7,254 nt of DNA, taken from Deltaproteobacteria bacterium. GTDB taxonomy: Bacteria > Desulfobacterota > DSM-4660 > Desulfatiglandales > Desulfatiglandaceae. The translations under genes and the position numbers were made by a program. Location of the stretch: contig JAFDJF010000107.1 in the NCBI GenBank assembly GCA_019307645.1, positions 1-7,254 on the forward strand, written 5' to 3'. Under the pieces are notes generated by a model, which had not been told where the DNA came from, ran no database searches, and was given only the letters and a program-made list of their open reading frames with translations. Shown in pieces: positions 1-6,307 of this stretch. Each line of letters opens with the position of its first letter. Within the stretch, counting starts at the first letter, position 1.

Positions 1-26
1 TTGAGGTAACGGAGTTGGATATATAA
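1..26 (+). CDS. gyrB: 3' end of probable DNA gyrase subunit B (partial)
   Basis: Only the last seven codons are inside the window: read from base 3 they give EVTELDI followed by TAA at 24-26. GyrB proteins usually end in a short acidic, hydrophobic tail of the type ...ENAL..xxLDI/NIDI, and gyrB commonly lies directly upstream of gyrA in this kind of genome, so the tail and the position agree. The two leading T bases would be the end of a preceding codon (a Leu codon would fit the usual Ala-Leu). The stretch is too short for a firm call; the identity rests on the C-terminal pattern and on the neighbour. If right, gyrB and gyrA are separated by 174 nt. Confidence 0.55.
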
Positions 27-40
27 AAATAAAAGTACTC

Positions 41-119
41 GTTCATGGGTTCAAAGGTTCAAGGTTCAGTTTTTCTACCAACCCTGAACCGTTGAACCGT
101 GAACCACTGAACCCGTGAA
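41..119. repeat. GGTTCA-rich imperfect palindrome in the gyrB-gyrA spacer
   Basis: The left arm (42-69) contains GGTTCA units about every 8 nt, beginning TTCATGGGTTCA. The right arm (84-119) is its imperfect reverse complement, ending TGAACCCGTGAA, and has one extra unit. TGAACCGT occurs as an exact tandem pair at 85-92 and 93-100. The arms flank a loop of about 14 nt containing a T-run (70-75). The structure could fold as a long hairpin in DNA or RNA. A 13-nt word from it, TGAACCGTGAACC (93-105), recurs at 4115-4127, so this looks like a dispersed repeat rather than a gene-specific element. It lacks a trailing T-tract, so a terminator role is not supported. Confidence 0.75.
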
Positions 120-133
120 AAGTCACTTATAAT
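105..133 (+). promoter_or_regulatory. weak candidate sigma-70-type promoter for gyrA
   Basis: TATAAT at 128-133 matches the -10 consensus exactly and lies 67 nt before the gyrA start. At a 17-nt spacing the -35 position (105-110, CACTGA) is poor and falls inside the right arm of the palindrome. There is no TGn extended -10. The call rests on the -10 hexamer alone; gyrA may instead be read through from gyrB. Confidence 0.3.
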
Positions 134-200
134 GTTCGTGGCTGAAGGGTGCACAGTTAAAATTTAAACGGAATTTCAAAGTTAGATGAGAGGTCTTTAG

Positions 201-2627
201 ATGGTCTTGGACTTAAATGTTGCTTCCGTAAGCATAGAAGATGAGATGAAAAAGTCTTATCTCGAATATTCTATGAGCGTTATTGTTGGAAGGGCGCTCC
301 CTGATATTCGGGACGGTCTAAAACCGGTTCATCGGCGTGTGATGTTTGCCATGCATGAACTGAGGAATTATTTTAACAGGCCCTTTAAAAAATCGGCCAG
401 GGTCGTTGGTGACGTCATTGGTAAATATCATCCCCATGGTGATTCAGCGGTCTATGACACAATAGTTCGGATGGCCCAGGATTTCTCCATGAGGTACCAG
501 TTGGTGGATGGGCAGGGAAATTTCGGGTCTGTTGACGGGGACCCCCCAGCTGCGATGAGGTACACAGAGGTAAGAATGACGCGGCTGGCCCAGGACTTTT
601 TAACTGACATAGACAAAGAGACTGTTGATTTTATCCCAACCTACGACGGATCAATGATAGAGCCCGTGGTGATGCCGACCACCATACCGAATCTTCTGGT
701 GAATGGTTCATCCGGTATCGCAGTTGGCATGGCGACCAATATTCCTCCCCACAACATATTGGATGTGTGCAGTGCGATTAGTAGTGTCATTGATAATCCT
801 GATATCAGCATCAATGAGCTGATGAAGGTTATTCCTGGACCTGATTTTCCTACAGCAGGTTTCATCCTCGGTAAAAAGGGTATTGTTGAGGCGTATAAGA
901 CCGGCAGGGGTATTTTTAAGATAAGGGCCAGGGCCTTTGTGGAAAAGATGGCAAAGGACAGGGAAAGAATCATTGTCTCGGAATTACCCTATCAGGTGAA
1001 CAAAGGAAAACTCCTTGAAAAAATTGCAGAACTGGTTCGTGGGAAAAAGATTGATGGCATATCGGATATCAGAGATGAATCGGACCGGGATGGCATGCGC
1101 ATTGTCATCGAGGTCAAGCGTGATGCCATGGCTATGGTGATATTGAACAACCTGTACAAATTTACCCAGATGGAGACATCCTTTGGGATTATCTTTTTGG
1201 CGATTGTAAATGGCCGACCACAGGTTCTGACGCTGAAGGAGATCCTTGAACATTTTGTTTCTCATCGCCGTGAAATCGTTATCAGAAGAACGATCCACGA
1301 TCTAAAGAAGGCTGAAGAGCGTGCTCATATTCTTGAAGGATATAAGAAGGCTCTTGATTTTCTTGATGATGTCATTGAGTTGATCCGGTCTTCATCGGAT
1401 ACAAAAGAGGCAAAGAGCCGATTGATGTCTGAGTTTGATTTTTCAGAAATCCAGGCCCAGGAAATTCTGGAAATGAGATTAAGGCGGTTGACCGGGCTTG
1501 AAAGGGAAAAAATTAATGCGGAATATCAGGATTTGATTAAGAATATTGCCAAGTTCAAGGAGATCCTGGCCAATCCGGCACTTGTTCTTCAAATCATAAA
1601 GGACGAAGTTGAAGCGATACGGAAACAGCATGGGGATGAACGCCGGACCGAGATTATTGAAGATGTTGCAGATATTGACATGGAGGACCTGATTGCCGAA
1701 GAGGATATGGTCGTAACCATCAGCCATCAAGGGTATATCAAGCGGAATCCCGTGAGCCTTTACCGGGCGCAGCGCCGCGGCGGCAAAGGGTTGACCGGTG
1801 CCAGACCAAAGGAAGAGGACTTTGTTGAACATCTGTTTGTTGCCTCTTCACATGACTATTTTCTGTTTTTTACAACCAAAGGACGCGTGTATTGGAAAAA
1901 GGTTCACGAAATTCCCCAAGGCGGCCGGATGTCCCGTGGAAAGGCCATCGTAAATCTCCTGGATCTGCAAAAAGGCGAGCGTGTTGCGACGACGCTGTCT
2001 TTAAGAGATCTGGAGGAAGATAAATATGTTGTGATGGCTACCAGAAACGGTTTTGTTAAAAAGACGGAGTTGGCATCATACAGTCATCCGAGGACAGTAG
2101 GAATTATTGCTTTAAGTATAAGAGATGATGACGAACTTATTGCGGTGCGCATTTCAAACGGGGATCAGGATATATTTCTTACAACGAAATATGGAAAATC
2201 AATTCGATTCGGTGAGTCCGATTCCAGGAGCATGGGGCGGACTGCTGCGGGGAATATCGGGATCAGGATGGAACCGGACAATAAAGTGGTCGGGATGGAT
2301 ATTCTTGATCCGGATGAAGGGGCAACGCTTTTAACGGTCACTGAAAATGGTTTTGGCAAGAGGACAAAAACAGACGAATACCGGTGCCAGTCGAGAGGCG
2401 GTAAGGGAATATTGACCATAAAAACCTCGGAAAGAAATGGTGCGGTGGTGTATTCATGTCAGGTATCAGACCTGGATCAATTGATGATTATCACTGACCA
2501 CGGAAAGATAATACGGTTAAGAGTTGCGGACATCTCGGTGATCGGAAGAAACACACAGGGTGTCAAGCTTATTAATCTGGGAGAGGGAGAGAAGGTTATC
2601 GGTGTTGCGAAAGTTATAGAAGATTAG
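201..2627 (+). CDS. gyrA: DNA gyrase subunit A
   Basis: Catalytic breakage-reunion subunit of gyrase, an A2B2 enzyme with GyrB that introduces negative supercoils into DNA using ATP. The protein has 808 residues. The N-terminal winged-helix region (about 30-140) carries the catalytic Arg120-Tyr121 pair in AAMRYTE; tower and coiled-coil regions follow to about 480; the C-terminal beta-pinwheel (about 495-808) contains a canonical GyrA box QRRGGKG at 524-530, which separates gyrase from topoisomerase IV ParC. A degenerate box, QSRGGKG, is at 730-736 in a later blade. In the quinolone-resistance region, Ser82 and Asp86 (E. coli Ser83 and Asp87) are the wild-type sensitive residues. There is no long acidic tail as in E. 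coli (875 aa). The ATG start is preceded by GAGAGG at 188-193 with a 7-nt gap, and the protein aligns from its first residues. It probably follows gyrB. Confidence 0.98.
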   Translation: MVLDLNVASVSIEDEMKKSYLEYSMSVIVGRALPDIRDGLKPVHRRVMFAMHELRNYFNRPFKKSARVVGDVIGKYHPHGDSAVYDTIVRMAQDFSMRYQLVDGQGNFGSVDGDPPAAMRYTEVRMTRLAQDFLTDIDKETVDFIPTYDGSMIEPVVMPTTIPNLLVNGSSGIAVGMATNIPPHNILDVCSAISSVIDNPDISINELMKVIPGPDFPTAGFILGKKGIVEAYKTGRGIFKIRARAFVEKMAKDRERIIVSELPYQVNKGKLLEKIAELVRGKKIDGISDIRDESDRDGMRIVIEVKRDAMAMVILNNLYKFTQMETSFGIIFLAIVNGRPQVLTLKEILEHFVSHRREIVIRRTIHDLKKAEERAHILEGYKKALDFLDDVIELIRSSSDTKEAKSRLMSEFDFSEIQAQEILEMRLRRLTGLEREKINAEYQDLIKNIAKFKEILANPALVLQIIKDEVEAIRKQHGDERRTEIIEDVADIDMEDLIAEEDMVVTISHQGYIKRNPVSLYRAQRRGGKGLTGARPKEEDFVEHLFVASSHDYFLFFTTKGRVYWKKVHEIPQGGRMSRGKAIVNLLDLQKGERVATTLSLRDLEEDKYVVMATRNGFVKKTELASYSHPRTVGIIALSIRDDDELIAVRISNGDQDIFLTTKYGKSIRFGESDSRSMGRTAAGNIGIRMEPDNKVVGMDILDPDEGATLLTVTENGFGKRTKTDEYRCQSRGGKGILTIKTSERNGAVVYSCQVSDLDQLMIITDHGKIIRLRVADISVIGRNTQGVKLINLGEGEKVIGVAKVIED

Positions 2628-2650
2628 ACAAGCCTTCCAGGGATTGATTA

Positions 2651-2692
2651 AGGGTTCGCGCAAAAATAAATTCACATTTTTGCGCGAGCCCT
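2651..2692 (+). repeat. strong hairpin between gyrA and gpsA
   Basis: Arms 2651-2667 and 2676-2692 are reverse complements at 16 of 17 positions, and the exception (T2655 with G2688) is a G-U pair in RNA. The loop is 8 nt (2668-2675). The stem has a GC-rich base (GCGC, GGG) and an A/T top (AAAAAT/ATTTTT). No T-tract follows: the next bases are AAGAGGGA, the gpsA ribosome-binding site, whose GAGGG starts only 3 nt after the stem. It is therefore not a standard intrinsic terminator. It may be a dispersed REP-like palindrome, an mRNA-stabilising or processing hairpin, or a structure that modulates gpsA translation; the sequence does not decide. Confidence 0.8.
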
Positions 2693-2704
2693 AAGAGGGA
2701 TCTT

Positions 2705-3727
2705 GTGACCAAAGATGAAATTTTGAGAGTCGGTGTAATAGGAGCCGGGAGCTGGGGAACAGCCCTTGCCAATCTCCTGGCCGGGAAAGGGGTTGATGTA
2801 CACCTCTGGGTCAGGGAAGAGGAAGTTTTCAATCAGATAAAGAAAGAGCATGTTAACGGAGTCTTTCTGCCGGGCGTGGCATTAGATCCCCGGTTGAAAC
2901 CGGTCAGAGCATTTGAAGAAGCGGTGTTTGAAAAAGAACTGATACTGATGGTTGTCCCTTCCCATGTTTTCAGAGATGTGCTGACAAATATAAAACCGCA
3001 TTTATGTGAAGGAATGTCGCTGATCACCGCCACCAAGGGGATCGAGAATGACACGTTGATGATAATGTCTCAGGTGGCAGCCGATATCCTGCCCGAAGAT
3101 TACATGGCCGACTTTGCAAGCCTGGACGGCCCGAGTTTTGCCAAGGAGGTAAGCAGAAAACTCCCAACGGCTGTTACAATAGCCTGTGCTGATTTGGGTC
3201 ATGCGGAAAGATTACAGCGATTGTTTAACACAGAATTCTTCCGGGTCTATGTCAGCCAGGATGTTATTGGGGTCCAGCTTGGCGGTGCACTTAAGAACGT
3301 TATTGCCATTGCAGCCGGCGCTGCGGACGGGCTGGAATTCGGACTTAATGCGAGGGCGGCACTCATCACCAGGGGATTGGCTGAGATTACCCGGCTTGGG
3401 GCGGCTATGGGGGCTAACCCGCATACCTTTGCAGGGCTTGCCGGAATGGGTGATCTGGTTCTGACATGTACCGGAGATCTGAGCAGAAACAGGACAGTCG
3501 GTTTCAAGATAGGGAAAGGGTTGAGCCTCAAGGAGATCACGGGAAGCATGAACATGGTCGCAGAGGGAGTAAAAACAACCCGATCTACCTACGAGCTTGC
3601 AAAGAAAACAGGTGTTGATATGCCAATTACGACCCAGGTGTATCAGCTCCTCTATGAAGGAAAAAACCCCAAAGCCGCAGTGAAGGAGTTGATGGGCAGG
3701 GAACTGAAGGCGGAACTTGAACACTGA
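2705..3727 (+). CDS. gpsA: NAD(P)-dependent glycerol-3-phosphate dehydrogenase
   Basis: Cytosolic enzyme that interconverts dihydroxyacetone phosphate and sn-glycerol 3-phosphate, supplying the backbone for phospholipid synthesis. The 340 residues match the family's usual length. An N-terminal Rossmann fold opens with the dinucleotide-binding motif GAGSWGTALA (13-22). The substrate-binding and catalytic landmarks are present: ATKG with Lys111, the LDGPSFAKE segment (140-148), GGALKNVIAIAAG with catalytic Lys197, GMGDL (247-251) and SRNRTVG with Arg261-Asn262. The helical C-terminal domain spans about 195-335. The start is GTG, chosen because GAGGG (2695-2699) sits 5 nt before it and the Rossmann motif lies at the normal distance. 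It lies 77 nt after gyrA, separated by a strong hairpin, so co-transcription is possible but unproven. Confidence 0.97.
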   Translation: MTKDEILRVGVIGAGSWGTALANLLAGKGVDVHLWVREEEVFNQIKKEHVNGVFLPGVALDPRLKPVRAFEEAVFEKELILMVVPSHVFRDVLTNIKPHLCEGMSLITATKGIENDTLMIMSQVAADILPEDYMADFASLDGPSFAKEVSRKLPTAVTIACADLGHAERLQRLFNTEFFRVYVSQDVIGVQLGGALKNVIAIAAGAADGLEFGLNARAALITRGLAEITRLGAAMGANPHTFAGLAGMGDLVLTCTGDLSRNRTVGFKIGKGLSLKEITGSMNMVAEGVKTTRSTYELAKKTGVDMPITTQVYQLLYEGKNPKAAVKELMGRELKAELEH

Positions 3728-3765
3728 TACGACCCCCCACCTAAATCATAACTAATCCATCCCGT

Positions 3766-3947
3766 CTACCTAGTGCCCATCCATAAATGGTCTTTTTGCC
3801 CAATATCTGCGTTATGCTCAAAAAATAATCCTCGGAATATCAACCATATGCACCCCAAGGGCACTTACTTCGTGGCGCCTGCGGTTATTTTTTTCGCATG
3901 CCTTGATCTTGAACAAAAATCCTCATTTCTGGATGGGCACTACCTAG
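3766..3947. mobile_element. MITE-like non-autonomous element with 8-bp target duplication
   Basis: The body 3774-3939 (166 bp) starts TGCCCATCCA and ends TGGATGGGCA; the terminal inverted repeats match at 15 of 16 positions (TGCCCATCCAtAAATG against CATTTcTGGATGGGCA). The body is flanked on both sides by the exact direct repeat CTACCTAG (3766-3773 and 3940-3947), as expected for a target-site duplication. Further inward the halves stay imperfectly complementary: TTTTTG 3793-3798 with CAAAAA 3914-3919, ATGC 3814-3817 with GCAT 3896-3899, and AAAAAATAA 3820-3828 with TTATTTTTT 3885-3893. The whole body could fold as one long hairpin. It encodes no transposase, so it would need one in trans. Several IS families make 8-bp duplications; the sequence does not identify which. 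Confidence 0.75.
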
Positions 3948-3979
3948 CGGGATGAGAGTTGAAAAGTCTCAACAGATTT

Positions 3980-4025
3980 GGCCCCTTTTAGGGGCCTTCC
4001 TCATACCACCAGTTCTACTGGTGGT
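3980..4025. repeat. pair of REP-like hairpins
   Basis: Two perfect short palindromes lie 8 nt apart. The first has stem GGCCCC/GGGGCC (3980-3985 and 3991-3996) with loop TTTTA. The second has stem ACCACCAGT/ACTGGTGGT (4005-4013 and 4017-4025) with loop TCT. Neither is followed by a T-run long enough for a confident terminator. The first has only TT after it; the second is followed by TCTGATTTAT. Paired compact palindromes in a spacer resemble REP/BIME-type dispersed elements; they may also slow transcription leaving gpsA. Confidence 0.6.
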
Positions 4026-4053
4026 TCTGATTTATAACCAATCCACATTGTAA

Positions 4054-4134
4054 CTACTCAGGTTGTTAGGTTTCCCGCCGCTGGCGGGATTCACGGTTGG
4101 ATCCACAAAACATCTGAACCGTGAACCTGAGTAG
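4054..4134. repeat. nested three-stem palindrome with a shared GAACCGTGAACC word
   Basis: An outer perfect 11-bp stem, CTACTCAGGTT (4054-4064) with AACCTGAGTAG (4124-4134), encloses two inner hairpins. One is CCCGCC/GGCGGG (4074-4079 and 4083-4088) with loop GCT. The other is TTCACGGTT (4090-4098) with AACCGTGAA (4117-4125); its last two bases overlap the outer stem, so the two compete slightly. The 13-nt word TGAACCGTGAACC (4115-4127) is identical to 93-105 in the gyrB-gyrA spacer. The layout resembles a small mobile or BIME-like composite repeat. Confidence 0.65.
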
Positions 4135-4167
4135 ACGTCCAAACAGTAAAAATCAGGTTTTTCCTTT

Positions 4168-4183
4168 TGGCATGCTTCTTGAA
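4168..4183 (+). promoter_or_regulatory. candidate sigma-54 (-24/-12) promoter for the HD-GYP-motAB operon
   Basis: TGGCATGCTTCTTGAA fits the sigma-54 pattern TGGCAYR-N4-TTGCW at every position except the -12 C, which is A (TTGAA instead of TTGCA). The -24 GG is intact and the spacing is exact. It is preceded by a T-rich stretch (4158-4168). A start site near 4194 would leave a leader of about 160 nt. Flagellar genes are often sigma-54 dependent in related bacteria. The altered -12 dinucleotide is a real weakness, so this is a candidate only. Confidence 0.4.
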
Positions 4184-4262
4184 TAATTACCAGTGTGAAA
4201 CCACCTGAAGCGAATAATTGTATGGCAGAAGGGTTACAAAATTCCTTTTATTACAATAAGAT

Positions 4263-4294
4263 AAAAAAACTGGAGCGTTGTTGTTCTCCGGTTT
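4263..4294 (-). terminator. possible minus-strand intrinsic terminator in the operon leader
   Basis: On the minus strand the order is AAACCGGAG, a 10-nt loop, CTCCAGTTT, with the last T bases continuing into a 7-T run (complement of 4263-4269). That is a 9-bp stem with one G-U or mismatch, plus a U-tract, the standard intrinsic terminator layout. On the plus strand the same stem has no T-tract after it, so it would only be a leader hairpin for the HD-GYP gene. No minus-strand gene is visible upstream of it in this window, so its use is unclear. Confidence 0.4.
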
Positions 4295-4342
4295 GATTAC
4301 CCGGGCGTGGCAAATAGTCTGATAATAGTTCATTATTTTGAC

Positions 4343-4356
4343 AGGTGCATAGTATG
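4343..4356 (+). promoter_or_regulatory. ribosome-binding site that decides the HD-GYP start
   Basis: AGGTG at 4343-4347 lies 6 nt before the ATG at 4354. An in-frame GTG at 4345-4347 would overlap this site and has no purine-rich sequence before it (TTATTTTGACA). Starting at the ATG gives MNILVADDS, the normal beginning of a receiver domain, so ATG is preferred. Confidence 0.7.
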
Positions 4357-5526
4357 AACATCCTTGTTGCAGATGACAGCTCTGAGGTACTGAAGCTGCT
4401 GGAAAAATCTCTGACTGAATGGAATCATACCGTCTACTTCGCAGAAAACGGGAGGGAGATCCGGGAAAAAATTTCTTCCGTTTCTGTTGATATTGTGATC
4501 GGCGATTGGATGACGCCGGAGATGGATGCAACAGATCTATGCAGTCGAGTTAGGGATGCAGAGATTGATGGATTTATCTATTTCATCCTCATTACGGCAA
4601 GGGACGCACAAGGGGAAATGGTTCATGGTCTCGAAGCGGGAGCGGATGACTGTATCACCAAGCCAATCAGCCTTGATGAATTGAAGGCGCGCATTGAAAT
4701 CGGTGCCAGGATCATACAGTTGGAGAGAGAGGCCATCAGCAGATATGATGATTTAAAGAAAAATCATATCCAGACCATCAGTATGTTTACCAGCTTGATT
4801 GAGGTCTTTGACGAGGATCTGGGTGGACATTGCAGGAGAGTGGGTAAGTTGTGTCTTGACCTGGCCAAACGACATCCGGATGTTTCCGAAAAGGATTACT
4901 CTGTTGTTGAGGGGGTCGGATTACTCCATGACATCGGCATGATAGGCCTGCCGGGAGGGATTTTGTCAAAGAAGCGGACGGAAAGGAACGATGATGAAAG
5001 ACAACATTACCTGACGCATCCGGCCAGGGGAGAGATAATTCTGAACGAAGTTGAATTTTTGAATCCTACCGCGAAACTTGTTCGGTCCCATCACGAGCAA
5101 TTCAACGGCCGCGGTTTTCCTGATGGTTTGGCGGGAGCTGAAATTCCGGTTTTATCCATGATCGTTTCCGCCGCCTCAATATACGACAATTTTGTTCACC
5201 GGGGAAACGTTGCGCTTGAAGATATGCCTTCCAACTTGCAGCGGATGCGTGGATATCAGCTGGAACCGTTTGTCTTGGATCTTCTACTGGAGAGCAACCT
5301 GGAAAAGATACAGGAAGAAGCAGGAAAGGATTTCCTTGGAATTTCTCTGAACGATCTTAAAGAAGGCATGGTGCTCGCCAGGGAGATCCGAATGAAGACA
5401 GGTGCGCTTGCAATGCCGAGCGGAACGGAATTAACAGCCTATGGTATCGAGAAATTGAACCGTTACCGTAATCTGAAAAACATTACCAATACGGCATATA
5501 TTGATAAAAGTACAATAAGAGGATAA
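4354..5526 (+). CDS. response regulator with receiver and HD-GYP domains
   Basis: Predicted cytosolic two-component output protein, 390 aa. The receiver domain (1-120) has acidic Asp7 and Asp8, phospho-acceptor Asp51 in GDWMTPEMD, Thr81 and Lys103-Pro104, so it should be phosphorylated by a histidine kinase. A helical linker (about 120-140) leads into an HD-GYP domain (about 140-310), a family that hydrolyses cyclic di-GMP. Visible landmarks are Glu150, His159 (GGHCRRV), the His192-Asp193 pair (LLHDIG), His222 (THP), His246-His247 and GRGFPDGL (252-259), with GFP in place of GYP. Departures from the usual family pattern are Met196 where HDIGK has Lys, and Ser275 in SAASIYDNF where VADxxDAL has Asp. 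A C-terminal extension (about 330-390, LNDLKEGMVLAREI...) is shared by many such regulators. It ends 1 nt before motA, with AGAGGA at 5518-5523 serving motA. A c-di-GMP role in motility fits; catalytic competence is uncertain. Confidence 0.9.
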   Translation: MNILVADDSSEVLKLLEKSLTEWNHTVYFAENGREIREKISSVSVDIVIGDWMTPEMDATDLCSRVRDAEIDGFIYFILITARDAQGEMVHGLEAGADDCITKPISLDELKARIEIGARIIQLEREAISRYDDLKKNHIQTISMFTSLIEVFDEDLGGHCRRVGKLCLDLAKRHPDVSEKDYSVVEGVGLLHDIGMIGLPGGILSKKRTERNDDERQHYLTHPARGEIILNEVEFLNPTAKLVRSHHEQFNGRGFPDGLAGAEIPVLSMIVSAASIYDNFVHRGNVALEDMPSNLQRMRGYQLEPFVLDLLLESNLEKIQEEAGKDFLGISLNDLKEGMVLAREIRMKTGALAMPSGTELTAYGIEKLNRYRNLKNITNTAYIDKSTIRG

Positions 5527-5527
5527 C

Positions 5528-6304
5528 ATGGATATTGCAACAATCGTGGGTCTTGTAGGCGGGACAGCGCTGCTTCTTTCAGCCATTCTTTTTGGCGGAA
5601 GCGCAGTGATGTTTATAAATATTGCCGGAGTATTGATTGTTATCGGCGGGTCCATCGCCACGACGTTTATAAAGTTTTCCATGGCGGATGTTATAAACAC
5701 GATGAAAGTGGTTATGAAAGCCTTTATGTTTAAAGCCGAACCGCCTGAAAAAACAATCGAGTCCATGATGAAATATGCCAAGATCGCTAAATCTGAGGGT
5801 CTGATTGCTCTTGAAAAAGAGAAGACGGATGATACCTTTTCAGCCAAGGCGCTCCGGTACTTGTCTGACGGCATTGATGAAGCGCTTATTGAGGACATGT
5901 TAAAGAAGGATATCCGCCAGACAGTCTCACGCCACACTGTCGGGCGGAATGTATTTAAAGGAATGGGCGTGTCAGCGCCGGCATTTGGAATGATTGGGAC
6001 CCTGGTTGGGCTGGTTCAGATGTTGGCCAGCATGTCTGACCCGGCCAGCATTGGGCCGGCCATGGCCGTTGCATTGCTGACAACGCTTTATGGCGCGGTG
6101 TTTGCAAACCTGGTTTGCCTGCCCATAGCAGACAAACTGGAATACAGGAGCAACCAGGAAAAGGAGAACAAAAACATTATACTCGAAGCCACTGTGGGAA
6201 TCACTCGCGGTACACCGCCAATGGTCCTGGAAGAGTCTCTGAGGATTTTCCTGGACCCAAAAACACGTGAACAGATAAATTCCCAGAAAAAGAAACCGGA
6301 GTAG
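5528..6304 (+). CDS. motA: flagellar motor stator protein MotA (PomA-like)
   Basis: Inner-membrane stator subunit that, in a complex with MotB, conducts ions and drives rotation of the flagellar rotor. The protein is 258 aa, the usual PomA length. Four hydrophobic segments lie at about 4-24, 28-48, 148-168 and 178-200, with a charged cytoplasmic loop (about 50-145) that should contact FliG. The functional prolines are Pro151 (APAFGMIGT) and Pro199 (CLPIADKL). From family knowledge, PomA Thr158, Thr185 and Thr186 line the sodium path; here GMIGT places Thr158 and ALLTTLYG places Thr185-Thr186 at the same positions, unlike proton-type MotA. Sodium coupling is thus inferred. The ATG follows the upstream stop by 1 nt and has AGAGGA 4 nt before it, which suggests translational coupling. 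The C-terminus is short and lysine-rich (KKKPE). Confidence 0.95.
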   Translation: MDIATIVGLVGGTALLLSAILFGGSAVMFINIAGVLIVIGGSIATTFIKFSMADVINTMKVVMKAFMFKAEPPEKTIESMMKYAKIAKSEGLIALEKEKTDDTFSAKALRYLSDGIDEALIEDMLKKDIRQTVSRHTVGRNVFKGMGVSAPAFGMIGTLVGLVQMLASMSDPASIGPAMAVALLTTLYGAVFANLVCLPIADKLEYRSNQEKENKNIILEATVGITRGTPPMVLEESLRIFLDPKTREQINSQKKKPE

Positions 6305-6307
6305 GAT

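Larger units (their letters stand above)
3728..4353. other. long structured spacer without a credible gene
   Basis: No reading frame here has both a family signature and a ribosome-binding site. The only moderate frame (3773-3955) runs through a palindromic element and starts inside its terminal repeat. The stretch instead carries five separate structured or promoter-like elements, each listed on its own. The 43 nt directly after gpsA (3728-3770) show no hairpin, so no intrinsic terminator for gpsA is evident before the mobile element. Confidence 0.75.

Noticed and set aside
41..119. CRISPR array suggested by regular GGTTCA units
   Set aside because: Units are 6-8 nt with no spacers of 25-40 nt, and they are inverted rather than direct across the region.
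441..461. Quinolone-resistance mutation in gyrA
   Set aside because: Ser82 and Asp86 are the usual sensitive-type residues; nothing unusual in the region.
3212..3724. 170-codon minus-strand frame antisense to gpsA
   Set aside because: The plus strand encodes an intact GpsA with catalytic residues; the antisense translation is Cys/His/Pro-rich without motifs, typical of a shadow frame.
3773..3955. 60-codon plus-strand frame in the gpsA-regulator spacer
   Set aside because: It begins inside the terminal inverted repeat of the MITE-like element, has no ribosome-binding site, and its composition follows the palindrome rather than a protein family.
4308..4323. Second sigma-54-like site starting TGGCAAATAG
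   Set aside because: The -24 half matches but the -12 half (TCTGAT) does not.
4338..4343. TTGACA as a -35 element
   Set aside because: The matching -10 would fall inside the coding region at about 4361-4366 (TCCTTG), which is not -10-like.
4345..4347. GTG as the start of the HD-GYP regulator
   Set aside because: It overlaps the AGGTG ribosome-binding site and has no such site of its own; the ATG at 4354 gives the standard receiver N-terminus.
4187..4531. 114-codon minus-strand frame overlapping the regulator start
   Set aside because: It overlaps the clearly coding receiver domain, shows no recognisable domain, and contains the minus-strand terminator-like stem.
5431..5937. 168-codon minus-strand frame antisense to motA
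   Set aside because: Its hydrophobic stretches mirror the MotA membrane segments; no ribosome-binding site or family signature.
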